A stretch of 64,000 nucleotides of DNA from positions 124,001-188,000 of the forward strand of contig CAWCCT010000011.1 of assembly GCA_963794165.1 (NCBI GenBank). The letters are read 5' to 3'. Positions 42,155 to 51,400 of the stretch are shown here, one piece after another. Position numbers and translations under genes: made by a program. The notes beneath the pieces are model-generated. The model was not told the origin of the DNA. It saw nothing but the letters and a program-made list of their open reading frames with translations, and ran no database searches. The stretch's first letter is position 1, and every line of letters begins with the position of its first letter. This DNA is from PALSA-350 sp963794165 (lineage in GTDB: Bacteria; Acidobacteriota; Terriglobia; Terriglobales; Acidobacteriaceae).

Positions 42155-42300
42155 GGAGGTTGGCTCGGGAACTAAAAGCCGGTACCTTCAACTGCCTTAG
42201 CCTTCGACGTCTGGCAGGGGTTAAAGAGTCTGCGTGAGAATTGAAAATTTCTGAATCAGTCCCGAAGGAACTCGGTTTCCAGATTAAGTTGTCACGCAGA

Positions 42301-42400
42301 CGCTAAAGCCCGGAAATTTATCTACTGAGCGTTTCCGCGGGTTTGAAAACTCGCTCCCCGGACTAATGCTCGCTGCGGCGAGGAAGTCCGGGGCTGGCAC
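42301..42400. repeat. Dispersed hairpin element (GCGGGTTTGAAAACCCGC type), copy 2
   Basis: It runs from GCTAAAGCCCGGAAATTTAT to AAGTCCGGGGCTGGCAC. The second hairpin carries an 18-20 bp insert (AATGCTCGCTGCGGCGAGGA) between its arms relative to the other copies. With the element at 42092 it fills the 396 bp gap before the PAS-GGDEF gene. Confidence 0.75.
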
Positions 42401-42418
42401 AATGGGTCAGCGAGTTTT

Positions 42419-43348
42419 TCACGGGTAGGGTTTACTACTCGGGAGGTGAGTGGGCGCGGCGGCGGGCGGCCGTACGATTTTGTTTTTCTTGGCATACTGC
42501 AGCGCATTATCGGCCGCCAGGCGCAGGATTTCCGGCATCCTCGCGGTTGCGCCTGGCCCAGCCAACGCCGTGGCGATGCCGATGTTTACTGTGAGCCAAC
42601 CTTCCTTTCCGCCGGTCCCGCCAGGAGAAGAACGGAGAGCCTCAATCGCTGACCGAATCTTTGCCGCCACTTTGGCCGCAGCACCCGGGCCGGTAGAGGG
42701 GAGAATGACAGCGATGTCCTCGGCACCGTAATGCGCAGCGAAATCGGTTACCCGCAACATTCCAATCACCGCGGCCGCAGCTTTCGCCAGACAGCGATCC
42801 CCCTCCTCATGCAGCCGCCAGTCGTGGAATTGCCGGAAGTGATTGAAGTCCATCAGCAACAGCGAGAGTTGCCAACCTTCGCGCAGGGTGCGGTTCCACT
42901 CCCGTTCCAATTGCTGGTCGAACGCCCGATGGGTGGAAAGTCCGGTACGGGAGTCCGTCAGCTCCAGCATGGAGAGTTGTTCCTGCAAGATCTTGCGTTC
43001 CGTAATGTCATGCATGACGATGATGGTTTCGGGGGGTTGGCCCTCGGCGCTATCGCATTTACGTTGTTTAGTTTCAATCCAGGCGGTGGTTCCGTCCTTT
43101 TTGCGCATGCGAACGGTTGCAGAGAGTGCCATGAGTTGAGAAACCAGGCCGTCGGTGTGTAGAGAGGAACTGTCGGAAATAATAAAATCATCCGCTCTTT
43201 TGCCCACCATCTCGTCGGGCTTCCAGCCCAGGATACGGAATGAGGATGGGGAGACGTAGTGCAACACCGTATCCTCGCCGGCACGGCAGATGACATCCGT
43301 GCTGTTCTCAGCGAGGAACTGAAAGTTGGCCTCGGGTTCAACTGACAT
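42419..43348 (-). CDS. PAS and degenerate GGDEF domain protein
   Basis: A 309-residue protein with no membrane segment. Residues about 5-125 form a PAS sensor (FQFLAENSTDVICRAGEDTVLHYVSPSSFRILGWKPDEMVGK ends in the typical ITERK linker). The GGDEF domain follows (LTDSRTGLSTHRAFDQQLEREW, LLLMDFNHFRQFHD). The active-site motif is YGAED in place of GGDEF, so cyclase activity is doubtful and a GTP-binding or scaffold role is possible. ATG 43348 overlaps the end of the response regulator gene by 11 bp, so the two are translationally coupled. Confidence 0.87.
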   Translation of the reverse strand: MSVEPEANFQFLAENSTDVICRAGEDTVLHYVSPSSFRILGWKPDEMVGKRADDFIISDSSSLHTDGLVSQLMALSATVRMRKKDGTTAWIETKQRKCDSAEGQPPETIIVMHDITERKILQEQLSMLELTDSRTGLSTHRAFDQQLEREWNRTLREGWQLSLLLMDFNHFRQFHDWRLHEEGDRCLAKAAAAVIGMLRVTDFAAHYGAEDIAVILPSTGPGAAAKVAAKIRSAIEALRSSPGGTGGKEGWLTVNIGIATALAGPGATARMPEILRLAADNALQYAKKNKIVRPPAAAPTHLPSSKPYP

Positions 43349-44174
43349 AGACACAGCGGAGAGCCGCTTCTGCGGTATAACTTGCCACCACCAGGCCAAG
43401 TTGGAAATCAATTTCGTCAGCTATGGTCATGACCCCGTTCAGCAAGACGCTGTAGTCGATGTTGACCAGGTTTTTCTGCAGAGTGTGGAAGATGCTGACC
43501 TGCAGTATCCTGGATTCTTCTATCAACATGACAACTGTATAGCCCTGCCTGAAGCGGTTGACGCCGTGATCTGCAGCACAGGAAGAAATCACTTCTTTGG
43601 TGCCTATCGGCAGGTGAGAGCGGAGGCGAGCGACCAGGTCACGGAAGAGAATTGACAAATGAAAGGTGCGCTGCTCGAACGTCATGGGAATCGACATCAG
43701 CGTTGGTTCCATTTCAATACGGTTGAACCACTCTTGAATGGTGCTCTCAGTGGCGCGTTCCAAAATCGTGGCCACCGTCTCAATCGTGCGCTGATCTTGT
43801 GGGCCGCTGGCCACGCGCTGGTTGATGATCTGGACCAGCGAGGTCAAATCCATCGGCTTGACCAGGATCTCATCGGTCTGGCGCAGGATAGCCTGAGCTG
43901 CGGCGTTCATTTCTGGAAATGCGCTTAACAAAAGCGTCACTGCCTTGGGATTCGCGTGGCGCATCGCGCTCACGACCGTGAGCCCGTCTCCCGCTCCTGG
44001 CATGTGGAGGTCGCTTAGCAGGACGTCGTAGGTTTCCGGACCGCTGATGCGCTTCAACGCTTCGGTTACATTCGCTGCGGTGGTCACCCGGAAACCAGCC
44101 TGTGCAAGCACACCACTCAAGGCCAGGCGCACTATTTCGTCATCGTCAACTAGAAGGATTCGCGTTTCGCCCAT
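43338..44174 (-). CDS. Response regulator with C-terminal RsbRD-N-like domain
   Basis: A 278-residue protein. Residues 1-120 are a receiver domain: ILLVDDDEIVRLAL with the acidic pocket, phospho-acceptor Asp in VLLSDLHMPGAGDGL and Lys in ILVKPMDL. Residues about 130-275 (ILERATESTIQEWFNRIEMEP, HGVNRFRQGYTVVMLIEESRILQVSIF) resemble the globin-like N-terminal domain of RsbRD stressosome-type proteins. No DNA-binding domain is present, so output is probably by protein contact. It is coupled to the PAS-GGDEF protein. Confidence 0.87.
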   Translation of the reverse strand: MGETRILLVDDDEIVRLALSGVLAQAGFRVTTAANVTEALKRISGPETYDVLLSDLHMPGAGDGLTVVSAMRHANPKAVTLLLSAFPEMNAAAQAILRQTDEILVKPMDLTSLVQIINQRVASGPQDQRTIETVATILERATESTIQEWFNRIEMEPTLMSIPMTFEQRTFHLSILFRDLVARLRSHLPIGTKEVISSCAADHGVNRFRQGYTVVMLIEESRILQVSIFHTLQKNLVNIDYSVLLNGVMTIADEIDFQLGLVVASYTAEAALRCVYVS

Positions 44175-44424
44175 GTTTGTCTCTTACTGGGACTATCGTC
44201 GCATCCTGGTAATTGATTAGTCCGGTGCGAAATTTTGCAGAGGAAGAACACAGAAAGATATCTTGCCGGGATCGAAGACCTGCTAAAAAGGGTGCGCACG
44301 ACCGGAGCGGATTTGAACGAACAATAACTGTCACAAAAGCGCTGATGCGTTTGCCCCATCCTTGCGCGCGGTACTCGCGTCACGGTTGGGACAAACGCAC
44401 CGGACTCTTCGTTTGGACAGAGCC

Positions 44425-44877
44425 TTACGGCATGGTTGTGCCCCAGTAGAGATAGCGGGCATTCGACCCCTTGCTCATCATCGGCGGCTCCGCGTTACCC
44501 CACGCTTCGTGGTTCCACGAAACTGCGTGCAATTTATTGTGGACCACTTCAAAAATCATGGGAGCTTGCTGCGGCTGGCCTTCGATCGCATTAAACGTGA
44601 CCTTGATCTGGCGTCCGTCGTCCGACCAATGGCCGAACGCGGTAATAGATCCGTCGCCTGGGTCCTGGGTAACCGTGGCGGAACCGTCCCGGCCCAAGCT
44701 TACGCTCATGGTCGGAGCTGTCTTAGGTGCCCGGGTCACGTAGACACCGGCCAGACTTGCATGAATGTGTTGATCGGCGGCGAGTGCGGCCAGGGGCGAC
44801 AACATTGCGCCCGCAACCAGAACGCGCAGCACGATAGTGGCTGACTTCTCAATTCTTTTCAGTGCATCGCAAGGCAT
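44425..44877 (-). CDS. Small secreted protein of unknown function
   Basis: A 150-residue protein with a signal peptide (VLRVLVAGAMLSPLAALAADQ). The mature part (GVYVTRAPKTAPTMSVSLGRDGS, VTQDPGDGSITAFGHWSDDGRQIKVTF, PMIFEVVHN) has the beta-rich pattern of small lipocalin- or NlpE-like domains, but no known family could be named. GGAG lies eight bases before ATG 44877. Confidence 0.75.
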   Translation of the reverse strand: MPCDALKRIEKSATIVLRVLVAGAMLSPLAALAADQHIHASLAGVYVTRAPKTAPTMSVSLGRDGSATVTQDPGDGSITAFGHWSDDGRQIKVTFNAIEGQPQQAPMIFEVVHNKLHAVSWNHEAWGNAEPPMMSKGSNARYLYWGTTMP

Positions 44878-45114
44878 AATGAATGCTCCATAAGTGCAGT
44901 TTGGTTACTTTGTTACTAGAACTGTAGCGTGCCTACATCCTTAGTGGAATGATGTTATGCAAAAGTTGCAGTCGAGGGTAACGCGGGCTGGATGACTACT
45001 GGTATTTGGCCGCGGCTGGCTGTGAAGATAGGAAAGGAGATGTCTTAGTTGCCATGGGTTGATTGTCTCGAGCTTCCGGTAGAAGCTTTGTGAGGGGACG
45101 GCCGATAGGCCTGC

Positions 45115-45207
45115 AGCCACCAGGGCTAAAGCCCTAACATTTGTAGCTCGAGCGTTTCCGCGGGTTTGAAAACCCGCTCCCCCGGACTGAAGTCCGGGGC
45201 TGGCACC
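45115..45207. repeat. Dispersed hairpin element (GCGGGTTTGAAAACCCGC type), copy 3
   Basis: The same element as 27325-27418. Its end, AGTCCGGGGCTGGCAC, is also the beginning of the repeat unit of the tandem array that follows directly. Confidence 0.85.
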
Positions 45208-45640
45208 CCTTGAACCGGGGGGTTTTTCTGCAGCCTCTGAAGTCCGTGACCGGCACAGCTTCAACCGGGTGTTTTTCTGCGGCCTCGCAGGTCCCGGGCT
45301 GGAACTCCTTCAACCGGGTGTTTTTCTGCGGCCTCGCAAGTCCCGGGCTGGCACTCCTCAACCGGGTGTTTTTCTGCGGCCTCGCAGGTCCGGGGCTGGA
45401 ACTCCTTCAACCGGGTGTTTATCTGCGGCCTCGCAAGTCCGGGGCTGGCACTCCTCAACCGGGTGTTTTTCTGCGGCCTCGCAAGTCCCGGGCCGGCACT
45501 CCTCAACCGGGTGTTTTTCTGCGGCCTCGCAAGTCCCGGGCTGGCACTCCTCAACCGGGTGTTTTTCTGCGGCCTCGCAAGTCCGGGGCTGGCACTCCTC
45601 AACCGGGTGTTTTTCTGCGGCCTCGCAAGTCCGGGGCTGG
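45191..45640. repeat. Tandem array of nine 48-49 bp units
   Basis: Units start at 45191, 45241, 45290, 45339, 45387, 45436, 45484, 45532 and 45580, with a partial tenth from 45628. The common unit begins AGTCCGGGGCTGGCACTCCT and ends TTTTTCTGCGGCCTCGCA. The first two units are the most diverged and the last four almost identical. The period of 48 leaves long open frames in several frames on both strands; none has a start, ribosome site or composition of a gene. It occupies most of the 833 bp gap between the genes at 44425 and 45711. Confidence 0.95.
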
Positions 45641-45645
45641 CTGCT

Positions 45646-45709
45646 GGCATTTGCGTGAAGGATCCCAGGTCTCAAAATCGAGACCTGGGGCACCCCATCA
45701 TCGCATCCA
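45646..45709. repeat. Extended palindromic element, second copy
   Basis: Matches 42092-42154 along its full length, with the CCCAGGTCTC hairpin at 45664-45689. It abuts the end of the tandem array and the 3' end of the YidB-like gene. Confidence 0.85.
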
Positions 45710-45710
45710 A

Positions 45711-46100
45711 TTAACTAAAAATTTTGCCGGCTAAGCCAGCCAGTCCCCCGGATTGTGCCGGTTGACCGCTGTTTCCAGACATGTGGGAGACGACCAGTGG
45801 AAGAACGACGGCAATGACGCCGCTGGCGACCGCTGGAGAGATTCCTGCGCGCTGGGCAATGTTTTCCAGAAGACCAGAGCCGAAGCCCTGCTGCACCTGA
45901 TCCGGGCTGATGCCCTGGTTCTCCCCAGGTTTGACCCAGGACTCGACCTGCTGACCAAGGCCGTTTTGCTTTAGTTGGTTGAGAATACCGTCCATTCCCG
46001 CAGGGTGCTCCTGCATCACCTGACTCAGGGCATCAGCTACACCCTGGTGCTCCGGGGAAGCTCCGCCGGCAATTGAGGTTAAGGCATCGAGTAAGCCCAT
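45711..46100 (-). CDS. YidB family protein (DUF937)
   Basis: A 129-residue cytoplasmic protein. GLLDALTSIAGG, GMDGILNQLKQNGLGQQVESWVKPGENQGISPDQVQQGFGSG and IAQRAGISPAVASGVIAVVLPLVVSHMS are family landmarks. The function is unknown. AAAAGGAG lies five bases before ATG 46100. Next to a CsbD-like gene, it may belong to a stress-response group. Confidence 0.9.
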   Translation of the reverse strand: MGLLDALTSIAGGASPEHQGVADALSQVMQEHPAGMDGILNQLKQNGLGQQVESWVKPGENQGISPDQVQQGFGSGLLENIAQRAGISPAVASGVIAVVLPLVVSHMSGNSGQPAQSGGLAGLAGKIFS

Positions 46101-46274
46101 AGTTGCTCCTTTTATATGTTGTGGGGTGCGGACGGGTACATGCGGCGGCTCCGTTCAACCGTCGCCATCTGGGTGCGCCTAGAGTACGCCGTTCGAGCGG
46201 TCAGTTCAACGTTCGCCGTGTTCCCCTCCGCCTACGCCCGTATCGGCATCCAACCGGGGAAGGAGATTTATCCA

Positions 46275-46601
46275 ATGAAAGCTTTTCCCTGGGTTATTGC
46301 AGGCGTAGGCGTCGGCATAGCCGCGTACGTTGTTCTTAATCAGCCTGGTCCGCAATACGCGACCGGAAACGACGATGTCGAGTACGCGGCAGGCCGGACC
46401 AGTTTTTGGGGGTCCAAGCAGCGCCTCTCAGGAACCGGCCGCGGGCTCGCGGGCAGGTTGAAAGAGGGTTTTGGGCGAGTGACCGGCGACGACCAGCTGG
46501 CAGACCAGGGTGTCGCTGACCAGGTTGCAGGAGCAGTCAAGGACACAGCCGGCCAGGCAGCACAAGCGGTTGGCCAGGCGATTCACGAGCTGAACCGCTA
46601 G
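46275..46601 (+). CDS. CsbD-like protein with N-terminal membrane anchor
   Basis: A 108-residue protein. Residues 1-22 (MKAFPWVIAGVGVGIAAYVV) form one hydrophobic segment; residues about 60-105 (LAGRLKEGFGRVTGDDQLADQGVADQVAGAVKD) match the CsbD general-stress pattern, charged and helical. A GGGGAAGGAG ribosome site precedes ATG 46275. The open frame extends to 46116, but that part has no family similarity. Confidence 0.78.
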   Translation: MKAFPWVIAGVGVGIAAYVVLNQPGPQYATGNDDVEYAAGRTSFWGSKQRLSGTGRGLAGRLKEGFGRVTGDDQLADQGVADQVAGAVKDTAGQAAQAVGQAIHELNR

Positions 46602-46798
46602 CGTTGGTTCCCACCAGGAGGCGTGATGAAGGGACCCTCTTCGTCCATCGCCTCCACTACGCTGTCGTCAGTGGCAGGACGCCCATCGCGAACGCTCTCG
46701 GCGCCAAGCGAGTTTTCACTGCCCGCGGGCGCGTTGCGGTCGATCTTTCTAGAGTGGGGTTCTTCCGTGCCGATGGGGATTTTCTTGGCATCATCCAT
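46598..46798 (-). CDS. Small hydrophilic protein of unknown function
   Basis: A 66-residue protein, acidic and apparently disordered (MDDAKKIPIGTEEPHSRKID and VVEAMDEEGPFITPPGG). An AGAGGAG ribosome binding site lies seven bases before the ATG. The stop codon overlaps that of the convergent CsbD-like gene by 4 bp. No homolog is recognised; support is from the ribosome site and composition only. Confidence 0.6.
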   Translation of the reverse strand: MDDAKKIPIGTEEPHSRKIDRNAPAGSENSLGAESVRDGRPATDDSVVEAMDEEGPFITPPGGNQR

Positions 46799-46942
46799 GT
46801 CGTTGCTCCTCTTTACGGTTTAGGATGCAGGAAATTGTTGTTCTCGCAGCCCGCTGCGCGGATCAATATTACCGGAGATACTTCCTTCTAGCCGCTCCGG
46901 TTCCGGCGTAAACTCGAAGCCATCTCTCAAGGAGCCGGATCC

Positions 46943-47332
46943 ATGCCTCTACAAGTCTGTATGGGAGCGATGATGCAATGCAGCTTCGGGATGGCGCCGA
47001 GTTCGCTGGTGGTGCTGCCCACCAACAGGGTGATGACCAACAATGTGCCGGACGCCAACATCATGGACCACATTCCGATGGTCAATATCATGCCCTTCGG
47101 CATGTGTAGTTCGCCCTCCAACCCGACGGTGGCAGCGGCAACCGCGGCCGCGCTGGGTGTGCTCACGCCGATGCCATGCATCCCGGCAACACCGGCTCCC
47201 TGGATCGCAGGCGCACCCACCGTACTATTGGGAAACTTTCCCTCACTGGATAACGTCTCGCAACTGATGTGCATCTGGGGCGGCGTCATCACCTTCAGCA
47301 ATGCAGGTGAAGAAACGGTAGAAATACCGTAG
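46943..47332 (+). CDS. PAAR-like protein (DUF4280/DUF4150 type), predicted T6SS tip
   Basis: A 129-residue protein. MPLQVCMGAMMQCSFGMAPSSLVVLP, NIMDHIPMVNIMPFGMCSSPSNPTVA and MPCIPATPAPWIAGAPTVLLG match the PAAR-like family, whose members form a small sharpened cone on the VgrG spike of type VI secretion. Four cysteines and repeated Met-Pro turns are conserved features. AAGGAG precedes the ATG. It is not fused to any toxin domain, and no effector gene follows. It lies at the start of the T6SS region. Confidence 0.82.
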   Translation: MPLQVCMGAMMQCSFGMAPSSLVVLPTNRVMTNNVPDANIMDHIPMVNIMPFGMCSSPSNPTVAAATAAALGVLTPMPCIPATPAPWIAGAPTVLLGNFPSLDNVSQLMCIWGGVITFSNAGEETVEIP

Positions 47333-47362
47333 ACAGGACTGCAGCGCGCGGATCGATTTTCC

Positions 47363-48166
47363 ATGCAAAAGGGTCAACTTCCTGTTAACTTTGCTCCGCC
47401 GGTAGATCTCAATCCCATGAAGCAACTAGCCACACTCTCTCTGGCGTTTGCGGCGGCGACCGACACCGGCTGCAAGCGGACAAATAACGAGGATAGTTAT
47501 GGCTACAATACCGATCCGCATCTCTACGTAGTCTGCGATGGCGTGGGTGGCGCACTGGCTGGAGAGGTGGCCAGCAATACCGCGGTACGCAACTTTATCG
47601 AATCCTTCGACGCGCAAACGGCGGAGTTGGCGATTGAGAGCAGATTGCTGCACGCCATCAATCAGGCTAATCGCGCGGTCCGCGATCTCTCCGCCAGCGA
47701 TGAGCGATTCAGCCATATGGGCACCACGCTGGTGTGCGCTTGCATCGACGGAGGCCGTGCGGTCATCGGTAACGTCGGCGACAGCCGCGCCTATTTGATA
47801 AGAGACGGCGCCTGCGTCCAGATCACCCAGGACCACTCCCTCATCGAGGAACAACTGCAAAACGGCTTGCTGACGCAGGAGATGGCAGAGAACTCCAGCC
47901 TGCGGTCGGTGATCACCCGGGCGATCGGTATGGCAGAGACAGTAGAGCCGGATTTTTTCGCCGCCAACCTGCAAGCGGAAGATACGCTCCTGCTGGCTTC
48001 GGACGGTCTTACGCGTTACATGAATCCAGAGGAAATAGCATCGGTCGCAGCCGTCGACATTGAGCTGCCGGTGATATGCAAGCAATTTGTGGAATGCGCC
48101 AAGCAGCGAGGCGGAGCAGACAATATCACCTGCATCGTGCTGCGCGCCACTCCAGCATCTGCGTGA
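47363..48166 (+). CDS. PP2C family serine/threonine phosphatase (Stp1/PppA-like)
   Basis: A 267-residue cytoplasmic phosphatase. Metal-binding motifs are TDTGCKRTNNEDSYG, YVVCDGVGGALAGEVAS, GNVGDSRAYLI and, at the end, GGADNITCIVL. Many type VI systems include such a PppA phosphatase opposed by a PpkA kinase that controls assembly through an FHA protein; no kinase is in the window. ATG 47363 is given; ATG 47417 (starting MKQLATLSLA) is an equally good start. Its position between the PAAR-like gene and tssM supports a T6SS role. Confidence 0.88.
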   Translation: MQKGQLPVNFAPPVDLNPMKQLATLSLAFAAATDTGCKRTNNEDSYGYNTDPHLYVVCDGVGGALAGEVASNTAVRNFIESFDAQTAELAIESRLLHAINQANRAVRDLSASDERFSHMGTTLVCACIDGGRAVIGNVGDSRAYLIRDGACVQITQDHSLIEEQLQNGLLTQEMAENSSLRSVITRAIGMAETVEPDFFAANLQAEDTLLLASDGLTRYMNPEEIASVAAVDIELPVICKQFVECAKQRGGADNITCIVLRATPASA

Positions 48167-48230
48167 AATCCAGCTAAACCGCAGGTCCCTCCACTACGCT
48201 TCCACGGCACGCTGGGACAGGTCGCGCCGG

Positions 48231-48414
48231 TCGGAGGCTGTGACTTTTTTAATTAGCCTTGTAGTTTGTGGCCGGAAAGCTCCGAAGAGCATCTGCCAAC
48301 AAGCATCGCCGGGGTCCTTCGACTTCGCGCCATAAAACTCTCTGATATTCGATAGATCGGCGAGGCGCTTCGCTCAGGATGACGCCTTTCTGGAGGGATT
48401 GAAAAACATCTGGC
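48231..48414. repeat. Dispersed repeat, truncated copy of the 22662 element
   Basis: Matches 22662-22845 over 184 bp with about ten mismatches. The right terminal repeat is missing: the match ends 17 bp before the tssM stop codon (read on the minus strand, 17 bp past it). It fills the gap between the phosphatase and tssM. Confidence 0.85.
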
Positions 48415-48431
48415 ATACCCGGGTTTCCTGC

Positions 48432-51400
48432 TTACTTGGTCACGGGTGTACCGCAATTCCCTCCATAGAGTCCCAAGGGCGCTAACACCGACGCTCCGGG
48501 ACCCGTAATCTCGAAGCGGACGACGACCGGAGTACCATCCGGCAGGATGGTCGGGCGGCCGGAGACCTGGAGGGGAAAGGCGAGCTGCAAAGCTGATCCG
48601 GCGCGCGTTGCTTGGCCTGTCGCAACCAGCTGAAAGAGCGCCCATGGACCCTGGAACTGGAGCGCTTCGGCTGAGTTGTAAGCCAGCGAGGCCTGGTGCG
48701 CCGTGGCCCCATTCCAGGTAAACTGCTGCGTCGTAGCGCCGGCAGGGATTTTCTGGCCGTCGACGACCAAGCTGGGGTTGTCAACTCCCTTGCTGGGCAG
48801 GGCACGAAGGGTGAAGGTAAAGGCCGGCATGTTGCCGGCGGAAGAATATAAGGCAGAGGAGATTTCAGCCGCGTGGTTGAAAAATTGCGCGAACGCGGGG
48901 CCTACGTGGCCGGCCGCATTGGGAGCAAGAACATACTGCGTCCCCTGCTGGATCAACCAGGGCTTCAAGCTGGCGTTGTAATAAGTCCACAGACTTCCCG
49001 TGCCGGGAGCAAAGACAGCGTTCACATCAGCGACAGAAGCCTGTTCGTTCGCGGTGAGATCTCTGTTGAGCTGAGCCTTGGATAAGGGCTGGAAGGGGAA
49101 CTTGCCCAACAGCGTGCAGAGTGCGCCGGGCGCGCCCGGAGGCGGAGGCGGCGGAGGCGGGACAGCGCACTTGATGGGCGCCTCCAACAAGGCTAGAACC
49201 GTCTTCTCGGTGTGCATCTGGGGATCGATGTTGAAAGGCTGTGCGGTCTGCTGAACGGCGATGCCGGCGGTAGAAACCGCCGCGGCCAGCATGTCTCCTG
49301 ACGTCTGAGGGTTCTGATTGAACTGACTAACAGCGGCGGAAAGAGCAAGCAATGCATTGACGTAAGCGGTGTTGCCCGGGCCGATGAACCGAGCAGTCGA
49401 ATTGGGATCGACCAGGGCCTGCGTCGGCTGGAAAATGGTTTTGATCTGGGGGTCAGGCACAGCGGTGTTATACGAGGCGGTGCCGAAGAACTCGAGCAGC
49501 GGCGAATCGGGCCCGGCAAGCGCACTCAGTTTAGGCGGCAGGTCGTGCAATGGGCCACAACCGGTAAAGCGTGCGTCCATCAGGAACGCGTGCCACTCCT
49601 TGAGAAAATCGGCGGTGTACTTCGCCGCCAGGCGCTTGCTCACTCCGGCAGTATCGAGCGACTGGGCGGCTTGATCGCCTAGCACCCAGGTTTCCCCGCG
49701 GAAATAATGCTCCGGATGCTGCATGGCGGCTTGCATGAACGCAAAGCCGGCGCGAGTATATGCGCCCCGGACCAGGTGCGGCTCCACTACGGCGGTGGCC
49801 GCGTTGGGATAGAGCTTGTTGAAGTCGACCCCCGGGCTGGTCTTGTCCGCGGCGGTAAGCATGTCCTGGTAAATCCGCGGCTCCGCTCCAAAGTTGTTGA
49901 GGTAAGCCCGCGCCCTTCCCACTGCTGCGGCATCGGGAGTGATGGAGTACGGGTTCTGGCGGAGCAGCTCCGCCGCATAGAAATCGATTTGCTGACGAGC
50001 GAGCTGCTGCTGTGCCGGGTCCTTGACATTCGAACCCATCCAATACTGCAAAAAGACCGGGGTAAGAAATTGCGCCTGGCTTTTCTCAGGGTTGCTGGTG
50101 GTAATCAGGTAGGCCTTGAGCGGATTGTAGGCGGCGGTGTAATCGGCACCCGGCGCCGGCGAGGCCGGCAAACTGCGCAGATAGCTGGTGAAGTTCGCTT
50201 GCGTGGGATTGAGCAGCAGCAGGCGAAAATGATCGAAGTAGATTTGCCGCGCGGGCACTACTAGCTTGTCGCCCTGGTACAGCCCGAAGCGATAGCTCCA
50301 CGGAGGTCCATTCTGCTGGTAGCCCTGTAGCCGAATGAGGCTCCGGCGCAGTTGATCAAGCGCCTGCAGGTCGCCCAGGCTGGCTCCGGTGGCGGCGTTG
50401 ACTGCCGGCAATGCCTGGGCTGCACTCTGAATGTTGCGTTCCAGGGCCGCGTTGTTCAGGTAGGAGAGCAGCAGGCAGAGAGTGTAAGCAGCGAAGACAA
50501 AGGCCAGCGAGGCAAAGAGAATTCTGCGGAAGAGCCGGGCGGGCGCGGTCTGTTGCGTGGCCGAGAGGGCGCTTTTGTCGCTTAGAATCATTTCCGGAAA
50601 GACCCGGGGAAGGAATGCCCACTGCGGCGCCCGTGTGGCACCCATTTGCTGAGCCTGGGGACGGCTCGTTCCCTGTACGTCTTGCAGGGAAAACATTCGT
50701 GTGGCGCCGATTTCCACCGCTGCACTCTCCAGCGGCGGCAGGGGCGCGGCCCCTCTCTGCTCCAGCATCTGGGCGCGCAAGCCGGTAAAGAAAAAGCCCC
50801 TTAGGTAAGGATTGGCACTGAGTTGGCTAGGCTTGCATAGCTCCACCAGATACTGGTTCAGGTTCTTGCGCAGCTTGCCAAACTCGCGCGGAAATTCATA
50901 CACTCCAGGCGCGTTTCTCGGCTCGGTTTCCCGGTTCAACGCCTCAATGCGGAACTCCCCTAAAGAATAGGTGAGCACATCGAGCGCGCTCCCCAGCTCA
51001 CGCGACATGGTATCGGCATAAACACCGGCAGATGTCTCGCGCGCCGGCAGCACTTTGCCCAGGACCTGCCGCACTTCATCGGCAGATAGGTTGCGGACGT
51101 ACTCGGCGAAGTAAGGGACACGATCGAGTTTGGTGAAGATGACATAGACGGGCAAAGCTGCGCCGAGCAAGCGGCTCATCTCGCGCAGCTGCGCAGCGAT
51201 GCCGCGAGCCGAGGCTAAAGAAGAAGTGGCGACATCGGCGGCCAGAAACTGTTCCACGCTCACGCAAACCACGGCAGCCCGAGCCGGCGCGCCGGATCCA
51301 AAGCTGGAGCGGTAAGCCTTAGGGCGGGTACGCGTGATCAGTCTGCGCAGCACGCCGGCATTCTGACGCACGGCATCTCCGGCTTCGACGATGGCTGCCT

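Noticed and set aside
45191..45640. Possible CRISPR array
   Set aside because: Units are contiguous with no unique spacers, and no cas gene is present.
45210..45734. Long open frames on both strands across the tandem array, with 16-residue protein repeats
   Set aside because: The repeat period of 48 bp keeps several frames open by chance; there is no ribosome site and the frames code for the repeat in every direction. Treated as a DNA tandem repeat.
46604..46891. Plus-strand frame of 95 codons opposite the 66-residue protein
   Set aside because: It lacks a ribosome site, while the minus-strand frame has a strong one and a hydrophilic composition typical of a small expressed protein.
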